Positions 8,836 through 16,710 of a DNA stretch of 64,000 nt are shown here, one piece after another. How positions within the stretch are numbered: the stretch's first letter is position 1; the number at the start of each line of letters is the position of its first letter. The notes under the pieces were generated by a model. That model saw only the letters and a program-made list of their open reading frames with translations, was not told the DNA's origin and did no database searches. This stretch comes from Sphingobacteriales bacterium (GTDB lineage Bacteria; Bacteroidota; Bacteroidia; Chitinophagales; Chitinophagaceae): the NCBI GenBank assembly GCA_012270485.1, contig JAAXIF010000018.1, positions 1-64,000 of the forward strand, in the 5' to 3' direction. A program made the position numbers and the translations under genes.

Positions 8836-8874
8836 TTAACAGTCAGATGCTCTAACCAACTGAGCTATTTGGGA
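8801..8874 (-). tRNA. tRNA-Asn (anticodon GTT)
   Basis: The minus strand folds as a 74-nt cloverleaf. The 7-bp acceptor stem pairs TCCCAAA with TTTGGGA, with discriminator G. The D arm is AGCTCAGTTGGTTAGAGC. The anticodon arm has loop CTGTTAA giving anticodon GTT. The T arm contains GGTTCAAGTCC. No CCA is encoded. It marks the edge of the AT-rich island and is probably the integration site of the serine-recombinase element, which lies on its 3' side. Confidence 0.95.
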
Positions 8875-8895
8875 ATGTGCCTGATATTCTTTTTT

Positions 8896-8970
8896 GACCC
8901 GTTGATTAATCCGCCTCAGGCGGAATGCTCTAACCCTCCTAAGGCGGGCAAGCAACTGAGCTATTTGGGA
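8896..8970 (-). pseudogene. Broken 5' half of a second tRNA-Asn with two palindromic insertions
   Basis: Read on the minus strand from 8970, the sequence repeats the first part of the neighbouring tRNA-Asn (TCCCAAATAGCTCAGTTG, then TTAGAGCAT, TTAATCA, GGGTC). It is interrupted in the D loop by an insert containing a CCCGCCTTAGGAGGG palindrome (8934-8948) and in the anticodon stem by a TCCGCCTGAGGCGGA palindrome (8910-8924). No T arm or 3' acceptor strand follows, so it cannot be a functional tRNA. It may be the displaced 5' half of the original host gene. Confidence 0.75.
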
Positions 8971-9043
8971 ATACCGTTTCCCTTTCGGGGTGGCAAAAAT
9001 AGGGAAAAATGCAATCTGGCAAAATCTATATCCAAAAATTTGG

Positions 9044-9379
9044 TCAAAAAGCTACGTATAAGCCATCTTCACGCTGTTCCAAAGGGTAGGTTTTGAGATA
9101 ATAGCCTTCTCCACTGGTATTTCTCCCGTTTTTGATATTGAAGCGGTAACGATGGAGCGGACAAACCACCTGCCCCATAGCATCTATCAATCCATCGGCC
9201 ATCACCCCACTGGCATGCGGACATTTATGCGCAAAAGCAAAATATTGCGCTTCAAAACGGGCCAGGGTTATTTTTTTACCGGCTACTTCCAGTAAACACA
9301 TATGGTTCAACTGCCACTCGAGCGATTCAGGTGCAGCACTTACTAAATGCCATTGCGGTGTGGAGCTAAAAAAAGACAT
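9044..9379 (-). CDS. Rieske [2Fe-2S] domain protein
   Basis: 111-aa single Rieske domain. The cluster ligands are visible as Cys-Pro-His (HKCPHASG) and Cys-Pro-Leu-His (VVCPLHRYRFN). There is no signal peptide or membrane helix, so it is probably a soluble ferredoxin-like electron carrier rather than a bc1 subunit. It directly follows hflX on the same strand (start adjacent to the hflX stop), so the two are cotranscribed. Its redox partner is not apparent. Confidence 0.85.
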   Translation of the reverse strand: MSFFSSTPQWHLVSAAPESLEWQLNHMCLLEVAGKKITLARFEAQYFAFAHKCPHASGVMADGLIDAMGQVVCPLHRYRFNIKNGRNTSGEGYYLKTYPLEQREDGLYVAF

Positions 9380-10567
9380 TTAGAAGTGTACAGTTTTATA
9401 CGGATAACGAATCTGGTACATATCTCGAACCCTGCTCAAAATCAACTCACGTAAAGCATCAATATTTTTTCTTTCCAATGCGGAGATGAATACACAATTA
9501 TGATCAGTGGCACGCTCCCATTTTTCACGTAACTCCAATAATATCTCTTGCTTTACTTCATCTTCCAACCACTCATCGAAATTCTTCTCTTCATAGAGAT
9601 CCATTTTATTGAAGATGGTGAGTATGGGTTTATCAAAAGCTTTCAGTTCCTGTAAAGTTTTATTCACCACCCCAATCTGATCTTCATATTGCGGATGCGA
9701 TGCATCTACTACATGTAATAAAATATCTGCTTCTCTTACTTCATCCAACGTGCTTTTAAAGCTCTCCACCAAATGGTGCGGTAGCTTACGTATGAATCCT
9801 ACCGTATCACTCAATAAAAAAGGCGTGTTTTCAAAAACGATCTTTCGTGTAGTTGTATCAAGGGTTGCAAAGAGTTTGTTTTCTGCAAACACATCACTCT
9901 TGCTCAACACATTCATCAAGGTACTCTTCCCCACATTCGTATATCCCACTAATGATACACGAATCAACTCCCCTCTCTCTTTGCGTTGTGTAAACGACTG
10001 TTTATCGATCTCCGCCAATCTTTTTCGCAGCAATGAGATCTTATCTTTTACAATACGTCTGTCTGTTTCAATTTCCGTTTCACCCGGACCTCTGGTACCA
10101 ATACCACCCCCTTGTCTTTCCAAGTGTTTCCACATCCCTTTCAATCTTGGTAGCAAGTATTGATACTGTGCCAATTCTACCTGCACCTTAGCTTGAGCCG
10201 TTCTTGCCCTGCGCGCAAAAATGTCGAGAATCAAGTCACTTCGATCGATGGTTTTTACACCCAATTCTTTTTCAATATTGGTAATTTGTGAGCCTGTTAA
10301 TTCATCATCAAAAATCACCAAATCAATTTTTTTTCCACTGACATAGGTTTTGATCTCTTCCAATTTTCCTTTCCCTACAAAGGTTCTGCTATCAGGATGT
10401 GGTAATTTCTGTGTGAACTTGCGAACGGTTTGTGCACCTGCTGTTTCGGCTAAAAAAGCCAACTCATCCAGGTATTCATATACCTGCTCCTGGGTTTGTT
10501 CCTTCTGAATCAATCCTACTAAAACCGCAGTTTCTTCTCCCTTAATTTTATGTTGCTTCTCAATCAA
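9380..10567 (-). CDS. hflX: GTPase HflX (ribosome-associated)
   Basis: About 395 aa. The HflX N-terminal domain covers about residues 20-200 and ends with the glycine-rich loop (GGGIGTRGPGETEIETDRR). The G domain has G1 (GYTNVGKST), G3 (DTVGF) and G4 (NKMD). HflX splits stalled or stressed 70S ribosomes. No ATG exists near the start. A TTG at 10588 overlaps the -7 promoter box, so the TTG at 10567, with AGAGGA upstream, is preferred. The gene is cotranscribed with the Rieske gene. Confidence 0.93.
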   Translation of the reverse strand: MIEKQHKIKGEETAVLVGLIQKEQTQEQVYEYLDELAFLAETAGAQTVRKFTQKLPHPDSRTFVGKGKLEEIKTYVSGKKIDLVIFDDELTGSQITNIEKELGVKTIDRSDLILDIFARRARTAQAKVQVELAQYQYLLPRLKGMWKHLERQGGGIGTRGPGETEIETDRRIVKDKISLLRKRLAEIDKQSFTQRKERGELIRVSLVGYTNVGKSTLMNVLSKSDVFAENKLFATLDTTTRKIVFENTPFLLSDTVGFIRKLPHHLVESFKSTLDEVREADILLHVVDASHPQYEDQIGVVNKTLQELKAFDKPILTIFNKMDLYEEKNFDEWLEDEVKQEILLELREKWERATDHNCVFISALERKNIDALRELILSRVRDMYQIRYPYKTVHF

Positions 10568-10585
10568 AGTCTGTTCCTCTTTTTG

Positions 10586-10593
10586 CAAAGGTA
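10586..10593 (-). promoter_or_regulatory. -7 box of the hflX promoter
   Basis: TACCTTTG on the minus strand matches the Bacteroidota TAnnTTTG box exactly. It lies about 20 bp upstream of the TTG start at 10567 and sits within an odd palindrome (GCAAAGGTAACCTTTGC). A T-rich stretch about 18 bp further upstream may serve as the -33 element. Confidence 0.45.
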
Positions 10594-10619
10594 ACCTTTG
10601 CTTTTTGCTTAAAAATAAA

Positions 10620-10651
10620 AACCCCGCTTAGACCTAGGTTTCAGCGGGGTT
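10620..10651 (-). terminator. Terminator downstream of the outer membrane protein gene
   Basis: 9-bp stem AACCCCGCT / AGCGGGGTT with a 14-nt loop, followed on the minus strand by a T-rich stretch. It separates the gene ending at 10672 from hflX. Confidence 0.75.
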
Positions 10652-10671
10652 GGAATAATATATGTTTCTGA

Positions 10672-11412
10672 TTATAATCCGCTAATGGTAATACCAATAG
10701 AGAATTTTCTCATCGATGGACCCACGCCATCTTTCAATACCGTGTTCAGCTGGTAACCCGCATCCAACGACAAACTACCATATCCAATTCTCGCCGTGGC
10801 TGCCAGCATGGTTCCATTGATGAAACGTTTGCTGCTTTGTTTTTCAACATAAGAAGTACCATAAATGCTTTGTCCGTTTTTGTTCACATAGTTCTTACCT
10901 TTTGTGTAAGACTTCAGTAAGGTACCTAGCTTTAACCCCACAGCCGCTTTCCATGATTTACCCGGATTTTCCGGATTGGAATAGTAACGCAGTTCCAAAG
11001 GAATTTCAAAATAGATGGTGGTCAATTTACTTTTACTAAAATGATCTGCACTATCAACATTGGTAAATGGCAATCTTGCTGCAGGAGATTTAATATCTAC
11101 ACGTGTGTTATTGAAAAAGATATTACTGGTTCCCAAACCCGCACCTAAACCCAGACTCATTTTCTTGTTGGTCTTGAAGGGTTTATCGATCATAAAATAG
11201 ATATTGAAATGTCGGCTAAAACCATTTCCGGTACGAACACTATCCGGACGGTTTGTCCATGAATCACCTCCATACTGAATCATGAAATGATCGGCAGGGC
11301 GACCACTAAGGTCTATTTTACTCCAATCTGTTTTGGTCTTGGTTGTTTTCTTCTGAGCGTTGGCCAGCAGGGTTCCTGAAATAGCCAATAAGAGTACTAC
11401 TAATTTTTTCAT
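10672..11412 (-). CDS. Outer membrane beta-barrel protein
   Basis: 246 aa from the ATG at 11412, which begins a signal peptide (MKKLVVLLLAISGTLLANAQ). The mature chain has alternating amphipathic strands and Gly/aromatic-rich turns (KMSLGLGAGLGTSNIFF; IYFEIPLELRYYSN) and ends in a barrel-type strand. This is the PorT/OmpW-like barrel architecture common in Bacteroidota. An ATG seven codons upstream would precede the signal peptide and is less likely. Cargo or function is unknown. Confidence 0.7.
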   Translation of the reverse strand: MKKLVVLLLAISGTLLANAQKKTTKTKTDWSKIDLSGRPADHFMIQYGGDSWTNRPDSVRTGNGFSRHFNIYFMIDKPFKTNKKMSLGLGAGLGTSNIFFNNTRVDIKSPAARLPFTNVDSADHFSKSKLTTIYFEIPLELRYYSNPENPGKSWKAAVGLKLGTLLKSYTKGKNYVNKNGQSIYGTSYVEKQSSKRFINGTMLAATARIGYGSLSLDAGYQLNTVLKDGVGPSMRKFSIGITISGL

Positions 11413-11450
11413 TGTCTCGTTTCGTTGCGCCAATATATGGCAATAGGGCG

Positions 11451-11458
11451 CAAAAATA
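11451..11458 (-). promoter_or_regulatory. Possible -7 box (TATTTTTG) of the barrel-protein gene
   Basis: Exact TAnnTTTG match on the minus strand, about 39 bp upstream of the start codon at 11412. I see no good -33 TTTG at the expected distance. Confidence 0.35.
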
Positions 11459-11549
11459 ACAGAAATGGCTGCACAGAAGTGGTTAAAAATTAGTCAAATC
11501 CCGCTTTTATCTCATTTTCTATGCCGATTATGGCAATAAACGCGTAGAA

Positions 11550-12209
11550 TCAAGCTGTTCTTTGTATCAAACCGGCTTTTAGCGCATAGGTAATAACAGA
11601 TGCCACACTTTTGGCTCCCAGTTTATCCATGATACGCATCCGGTAGCTTTCAATCGTTCTTTTGCCTATTTCTAATCGCTCCGCAATTTCTTTACTGGTC
11701 AGTTCCCGGCAGATCAAAACAATGATCTGTTTTTCAATTTCGGTTAATGTCACATGTTGTGGCCCCTTTTTATGATGGTATCTGCCTGCAATAATGCGGG
11801 TTAGCTTTTCTGTTATATCCGGAGAGAAATAAGGCTTGTACTCATACACGGCTTTGATAGCCGTAATGAGTTCTTCTTCCCGTATTCCTTTCAATAAAAA
11901 ACCTTGTGCACCGGCTTCAAGCATATCAATAATTAAATGATCTTCACTAAAAGAACTGAGTGCAATAATTCTGGCGCCGGGATACATTCTACAAAGTTTC
12001 TTCGTAGTCTCAATACCATCCATGTACGGCATTTTTACATCGGTAATGATCACTTCCGGAGCATATTGCTTTGCCCTTAGTAGTAACTCTTTTCCATTCG
12101 ATGCTTCAGCCTTGAGTACAATTTCAGGGTGATAGGATAACATATCTTTTAATCCTTCACGAAAAACGAGATGATCATCGGCTATTATCACTGAGATCTT
12201 TCCATTCAT
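11550..12209 (-). CDS. NarL/LuxR-type response regulator
   Basis: 219 aa. The receiver domain (about 1-120) has the acidic pair (ADDH) and the phospho-acceptor Asp in VIITDVKMPYMDG. The C-terminal LuxR-type helix-turn-helix (about 150-215) reads LTEIEKQIIVLICRELTSKEIAERL, then GKRTIESYRMRI. It should activate or repress genes on phosphorylation by an unlinked kinase; no histidine kinase is adjacent. It ends 117 bp before the barrel-protein gene. Confidence 0.9.
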   Translation of the reverse strand: MNGKISVIIADDHLVFREGLKDMLSYHPEIVLKAEASNGKELLLRAKQYAPEVIITDVKMPYMDGIETTKKLCRMYPGARIIALSSFSEDHLIIDMLEAGAQGFLLKGIREEELITAIKAVYEYKPYFSPDITEKLTRIIAGRYHHKKGPQHVTLTEIEKQIIVLICRELTSKEIAERLEIGKRTIESYRMRIMDKLGAKSVASVITYALKAGLIQRTA

Positions 12210-12293
12210 AGTATTGAATTTGAAAGCACACGATATTACCGGTGATATACTACTTATTAGTATACCAACTCCCTTGCGAAATACATGCGCTGA

Positions 12294-14456
12294 TTATGCA
12301 TTGATTTCCGTAGCTGCCATAGTGAATCTGATATCACCATAACTAATTGTCTCGGGCAAATTTTCTTTTAAAAGCCGTAGACTTGCTTTACCATATTTTG
12401 CGATTGCCGCCTGGATCAGTTCTTGCTTGTTTGGGGATACAAAATTAGTAATGTCCAGCTTCCCGGAAGAAATATAGTATGATAAATGTGTTTCTATGGT
12501 ACTGATTGAAAGTGTTCTTTGTATTGCGACCTCCTCAATGCTCATCCCTTTTTGATACAGATCCAGTGAAATCTTTTTAGTATCAGTTTCTCTTTCTCTG
12601 GGTAGTTTACTTTTCCGTTCCCGCTTGGGTTGTTTCAGCTCTATTCTGGTATCCAATCCATGTTCGTTGCAATAATCCTGTACCTGCGTTAAAAAAGCTT
12701 CGCCATACTTTTCAATTTTATAGACACCAAATCCCGATATCTTACTCAGGTCTTCTGTTGTAAAAGGAAGATAGGTAGCCAGATCAATCAAACTGCTATC
12801 ACTAAAAATCAAATAAGCAGGTACATTTTCTTCATGTGCTATTGTATTACGCAGCTTTTTCAGTTGCTCAAATAATTCCTTTTCATAAGGCAATTGCTGA
12901 TAAACAACAGGCTCTTTAGTTGTTGTGATTTGAATAGGTGCATGTAAGAATACTTTTTCACCCTGAAATAAAACCCCTTTACTTTTTTCTGTGAGTTGTA
13001 ATACGGGATACTGGTTATCGCTCATTTGCAAATAACCACTGGATAAAAGTTCACGGGTATAGTGCATCCATTCGTCTCTGGGTTTGTCTTTACCAATACC
13101 ATATACCTTCAACTCTTTGTGCTCGGGTCTTATTTTCTCACTCGCACTGCCTCGCAACAAATCAACGATATAGCCCAATCCGAATCTTTCATTCACACGT
13201 GCAACTGCACTCATGATTTTCTGCGCCACAATGGTTTGATCAGATAATTCCGGTTTGTGAATACAAGTATCACAGGTACCACAATATTCCGGCGCTTGTT
13301 CCCCAAAATAATTGAGTAAGTATTTTCTTCTGCATTGTTTGGTTTCACAGAAAGCCACCATTTTATCGAGCTTATCCAAAAGAATTTTTGTTTGCTCCGG
13401 ATTGTTATCGATCTGCGCAAAGTTTTTCAACTTCATCACATCACCGGGTCCATAGAATAAAATGGCTTCACTGGGTAAACCATCTCTTCCGGCTCTACCT
13501 GTCTCTTGATAATAGCCTTCAATGTTCTTAGGTAGATCTGCATGAATTACATAACGCACATTGCTTTTATTGATCCCCATTCCAAAAGCAATGGTTGCGA
13601 CCATGATATTGATATCATCTTTTAGAAACAAATCTTGTCGCTGATCGCGTGTTGTTTTATCCAATCCTGCGTGATACGCTTCTGCATTGAATCCATCTGC
13701 CTTCAAATCCTCTGCTAATTTTTCAGTTGCATTTCTACTCAAACAATAGATGATACCACTATCCTCTTTATGCTGTTCCAAATAATCTACCAACTCATCA
13801 TAATAATTACGCTTGGGTTTCACATAATAGGTGATATTGGGTCGATTGAAACTGTTTTCAAAAACACGGTAGTCTTTGAGTTGGAGTTGATCAATGATAT
13901 CTTTTTTAGTCAAGCCATCCGCAGTCGCAGTCAGCGCAATCACGGGAACAGAAGGAAACTGAATTTTTAATTCATGCAAAATGCGGTATTCCGGTCTGAA
14001 ATCATGTCCCCACTGACTGATACAATGTGCTTCATCAATAGCAAACAAGGCAGGCGATGCCTGTTCTTTCAAAAATTGAAGCAGATTGATCTCAGATCCC
14101 ACCAAACGTTCCGGCGCTACATAGAGCAGTTTCAACTCATTGTTACGCAACTGTTGTAAAATGGCTTCCCGTTCAGAAGGATGCTGTGTGCTGTTGAGAA
14201 ATGCTGCTTTAACACCTGATAACAATAATGCATCTACCTGATCTTTCATGAGCGCGATTAAGGGACTCACTACAATAGTCACGCCTTCCAGACACAATGC
14301 AGGTACCTGATAACACAAACTCTTACCACCGCCCGTTGGCATCAATACAACCGCATCTTTCCCGCTCAGCAAATGATCAATGATCGCTTCCTGATTATGC
14401 CGGAACGAAGTATAACCAAAAACAGATTGTAAAATACTTGCAGGTTGTGCCATCAT
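12294..14456 (-). CDS. recQ: ATP-dependent DNA helicase RecQ
   Basis: 720 aa, a 3'-5' DNA helicase of recombination repair. Walker A is MPTGGGKSLC and the DEAH box is AIDEAHCISQWGHDFR. The helicase C domain contains QETGRAGRDG. The zinc-binding Cys cluster is CRRKYLL...CGTCDTC near residues 375-400. An RQC winged helix follows, then an HRDC domain (about 520-600). The C-terminal extension (about 625-720) has a helix-turn-helix typical of Bacteroidota RecQ. The ATG at 14456 has GGAG six bases upstream, so it is preferred to 14468. Confidence 0.93.
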   Translation of the reverse strand: MMAQPASILQSVFGYTSFRHNQEAIIDHLLSGKDAVVLMPTGGGKSLCYQVPALCLEGVTIVVSPLIALMKDQVDALLLSGVKAAFLNSTQHPSEREAILQQLRNNELKLLYVAPERLVGSEINLLQFLKEQASPALFAIDEAHCISQWGHDFRPEYRILHELKIQFPSVPVIALTATADGLTKKDIIDQLQLKDYRVFENSFNRPNITYYVKPKRNYYDELVDYLEQHKEDSGIIYCLSRNATEKLAEDLKADGFNAEAYHAGLDKTTRDQRQDLFLKDDINIMVATIAFGMGINKSNVRYVIHADLPKNIEGYYQETGRAGRDGLPSEAILFYGPGDVMKLKNFAQIDNNPEQTKILLDKLDKMVAFCETKQCRRKYLLNYFGEQAPEYCGTCDTCIHKPELSDQTIVAQKIMSAVARVNERFGLGYIVDLLRGSASEKIRPEHKELKVYGIGKDKPRDEWMHYTRELLSSGYLQMSDNQYPVLQLTEKSKGVLFQGEKVFLHAPIQITTTKEPVVYQQLPYEKELFEQLKKLRNTIAHEENVPAYLIFSDSSLIDLATYLPFTTEDLSKISGFGVYKIEKYGEAFLTQVQDYCNEHGLDTRIELKQPKRERKSKLPRERETDTKKISLDLYQKGMSIEEVAIQRTLSISTIETHLSYYISSGKLDITNFVSPNKQELIQAAIAKYGKASLRLLKENLPETISYGDIRFTMAATEINA

Positions 14457-14480
14457 GAAAATCTCCATTGATCAGATGCG

Positions 14481-14511
14481 CAAGATAAGGGCAGAAATGC
14501 GAGGATGGCAA
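14481..14511 (-). promoter_or_regulatory. Possible recQ promoter
   Basis: Minus-strand TTG (14509-14511), a 21-bp spacer, then TATCTTG (14481-14487). Spacing fits the Bacteroidota pattern, and the -7 box differs from TAnnTTTG at one position. It lies about 25 bp before the recQ start. Confidence 0.4.
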
Positions 14512-14540
14512 TAGGTATTTATACGCAATTTTTGCGTAAG

Positions 14541-14603
14541 AGACAAGAACGAAGAAACAGGTGACAAGAAAGCGACAAGCTGCAAGCTACATGCTGCAAG
14601 ACT
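14541..14603. repeat. Heptad-periodic repeat tract (ACAAG / GCAAGCT families)
   Basis: Nine consecutive degenerate 7-mers (63 bp). The first five share the word NNACAAG or its variants, and the last four share CAAGCTN, all in one phase. It lies in the 383-bp gene-free space between recQ and the DUF1080 gene. Confidence 0.7.
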
Positions 14604-14623
14604 TCATACTATCGGATTTCTTT

Positions 14624-14838
14624 TTCGCCGGACTGAAGTCCGGCGCTATTTAAAAGAAAACTTGAATATTGTTTCTTAAACCTTCCTTGTTTCGTGTTTC
14701 TTTATTCTTGTTTCCTGTTTCTTATTCTCACGGATCTCTTATTCGCCGGACTGAAGTCCGGCGCTATTTAAAAGAAAACTTGAATATTGTTTCTTGAACC
14801 TTCCTTGATCCCTGTTTCTTTGTTCTTGTTTCTTGTTT
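14624..14838. repeat. Tandem duplication of a palindrome plus heptad element
   Basis: Two copies, offset 118 bp, of a unit starting with the hairpin CGCCGGACTGAAGTCCGGCG (14626-14645 and 14744-14763; 9-bp stem, GA loop). Each copy continues with the same CTATTTAAAAGAAAACTTG stretch and then a heptad tract of the CTTGTTT family (14686-14727, six units; 14804-14838, five units). The second copy runs into the stop codon region of the DUF1080 gene. A decayed third copy lies at 62523-62605. Confidence 0.8.
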
Positions 14839-14839
14839 C

Positions 14840-15610
14840 CTATAGTTCTCTAATCCATATATTTCTATAACTCAACGGATTACCCCCGTCATTACCATGA
14901 TCTTGTAAGATGATGGGTTCTTTGTCGCCATGCTTTTTATAGCTGGCCGGACCAATCCATTCTGTTCCTCCCTTGATCTCTACATTGTTTTGTACCAATA
15001 CCCCATTGTGAAATACGGTGATTCTTGCGGGTGTTTGTATTTGTCCATCTGCATAAAACTGCGGCGCTGTAAAAATCACATCATAAGATTGCCACTCTCC
15101 GGGTTTTCTGCTGGCATTCACCAGCGGAATATGTTGTTTGTAGATGCTGGCTGCTTGTCCGTTTACGTAGGTGGGGTTATTATAAGAATCCAATACTTGC
15201 AATTCGTATTTGCCCATGAAAAAAATACCACTGTTCCCCCGTGATTGTCCGTTTCCTGCAATCACCGCCGGTGCTTTCCATTCTATGTGTAACTGGCAAC
15301 TACCGAAACCTTGTTTGGTTTCAATATCACCCGACATTTTCACTACGGTCAATGATCCATCTTTTTCAATTTTCCAACCGGGCTGTCCACCACCTTTTTT
15401 TTGAAAGCTGTTGAGATCTTTTCCATTAAAAAGTACGATTGCATCTGAAGGTGCATCAGTGTTGGTTTTACCGGGTGTAACCACTGTGGGAACAGGCTCC
15501 CATTGTTCTGTTTTTTTAGATTCTTTCACCAGACTGTCTATATTCAGTCTTTGTGCCTGTGTAAGGGTTCCGCACAGAATGGCAGTCATCAGCAGTAGCT
15601 GTTTTTTCAT
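14840..15610 (-). CDS. DUF1080 (3-keto-disaccharide hydrolase-like) secreted protein
   Basis: 256 aa with signal peptide (MKKQLLLMTAILCGTLTQAQ). From residue 55 it shows the DUF1080 concanavalin-like jelly roll: LFNGKDLNSFQ, LHIEWKAP, GNSGIFFMGKYELQVLDSY, GEWQSYDVIFTAP and a terminal YRNIWIREL. The family includes periplasmic 3-keto-glucoside hydrolases and sugar-binding modules. It is 72 bp downstream of the ABC membrane protein on the same strand, but the functional link is uncertain. Confidence 0.85.
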   Translation of the reverse strand: MKKQLLLMTAILCGTLTQAQRLNIDSLVKESKKTEQWEPVPTVVTPGKTNTDAPSDAIVLFNGKDLNSFQKKGGGQPGWKIEKDGSLTVVKMSGDIETKQGFGSCQLHIEWKAPAVIAGNGQSRGNSGIFFMGKYELQVLDSYNNPTYVNGQAASIYKQHIPLVNASRKPGEWQSYDVIFTAPQFYADGQIQTPARITVFHNGVLVQNNVEIKGGTEWIGPASYKKHGDKEPIILQDHGNDGGNPLSYRNIWIREL

Positions 15611-15682
15611 ATGTTCCTTGCTTTGTAGTTGATAAATGAGGGTATAATTTAAGAAGATTTTATCAGATACCCTGATCTGCTT

Positions 15683-16636
15683 TTAAGCAGCTGTTTCTGA
15701 CTGCTTCCATACATGAATAGCCACACCATTTTCCTGATCCGGTTCATCGGGATATTCATCTGCTTGCAAGCGAATTCTTTGTGTAATATCATTCAATGCG
15801 GCAATCCTTTGTACAGTATATGGAATGGTATCTAAGCCTGAAACAAACTTTAGTATATAGTTATAAATGCCAATGATATTACCGGCCAATACAGTTGTAC
15901 CTGCTACCTGATTGGTGATTAAAAGCGACAATGCAATCACCACCATCACCATCAATTCCATCATTCCAAAATTCCATGCTTCCTGATCACTGATCCTTAT
16001 TTGCCATTTACGAAGATTATTGAAATGTTTTCGAATAGCAATTGAGTCGCCTGAAGAAATGACATTGACTTGTTTTTCTAACTCGTCATTCTTCAGTTGT
16101 GTCAAACGTTTCATTTTCTTGCCATAAAAATAACTGATAGTCATTACCGGCAAGAGTATAGCGAGACAAAGCAGTACAACTGAGGATTGATAAAAGAATA
16201 GTAAGATCATAGACCCCAGAATATTATAGACTGCTTCAATGATATATACCAGATCGAATTCCAGAAAATCTACAAACTCTCTGGCAAGCGTTGAATGAGC
16301 ACTTAGTTTAGAAACCTCTTTGGCTTTTATTTTTCGCGAAAGAAAATGAGTCACTAGTGAAGTATAAATAGCAGAATAGGTACGGGTATCATAACGATGT
16401 CGAATAGTACCAATTACCAACCATACAAAATGTACCAATGACAATAATATCAATCCTCTGTAGGAATGTTCCATCAAATCATTGATCGCCATTCCCAGAA
16501 AAAAAGGACGTAATAAAGCCCCTGTCATTTCCAATGAAAACAACACATAGGTAATGCCTAATCTCATTTTGTGCGCTTGCACCAACTTACCCAAAACATT
16601 CATTCTAATCATACACATCAGTTCATTACAATACAT
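15683..16636 (-). CDS. ABC-transporter six-TM domain protein lacking an ATPase domain
   Basis: 317 aa with the type I ABC exporter membrane fold: about six helices, a long cytoplasmic loop region (LTQLKNDELEKQVNVI) and an N-terminal elbow. The chain ends at the point where a nucleotide-binding domain would start, and no ATPase gene is adjacent. It is the last gene of the SET/ATP-grasp operon, 74 bp after the fusion gene. Several in-frame ATGs (16636, 16612, 16603) could be the start; the first lacks a clear ribosome-binding site. It may export the locus product with a distant ATPase, or be ATP-independent. Confidence 0.7.
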   Translation of the reverse strand: MYCNELMCMIRMNVLGKLVQAHKMRLGITYVLFSLEMTGALLRPFFLGMAINDLMEHSYRGLILLSLVHFVWLVIGTIRHRYDTRTYSAIYTSLVTHFLSRKIKAKEVSKLSAHSTLAREFVDFLEFDLVYIIEAVYNILGSMILLFFYQSSVVLLCLAILLPVMTISYFYGKKMKRLTQLKNDELEKQVNVISSGDSIAIRKHFNNLRKWQIRISDQEAWNFGMMELMVMVVIALSLLITNQVAGTTVLAGNIIGIYNYILKFVSGLDTIPYTVQRIAALNDITQRIRLQADEYPDEPDQENGVAIHVWKQSETAA

Positions 16637-16710
16637 TCACAATCGCCTGCATCAGACCATTGAAGCAAAAAAATTGGGTTAGTAGTTGGACAATTGAACC
16701 AGCGCTTCGT

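Noticed and set aside
8869..9096. 75-codon plus-strand frame after the tRNA
   Set aside because: It translates the broken tRNA copy and palindromes and overlaps the end of the Rieske gene; not a gene.
9750..10163. 137-codon open frame on the plus strand
   Set aside because: It is antisense to hflX, which has clear GTPase motifs; this frame shows no domain.
14624..14838. Considered as a CRISPR array
   Set aside because: Only two repeat units, each with an internal hairpin and no unique equal-length spacers; no cas genes.
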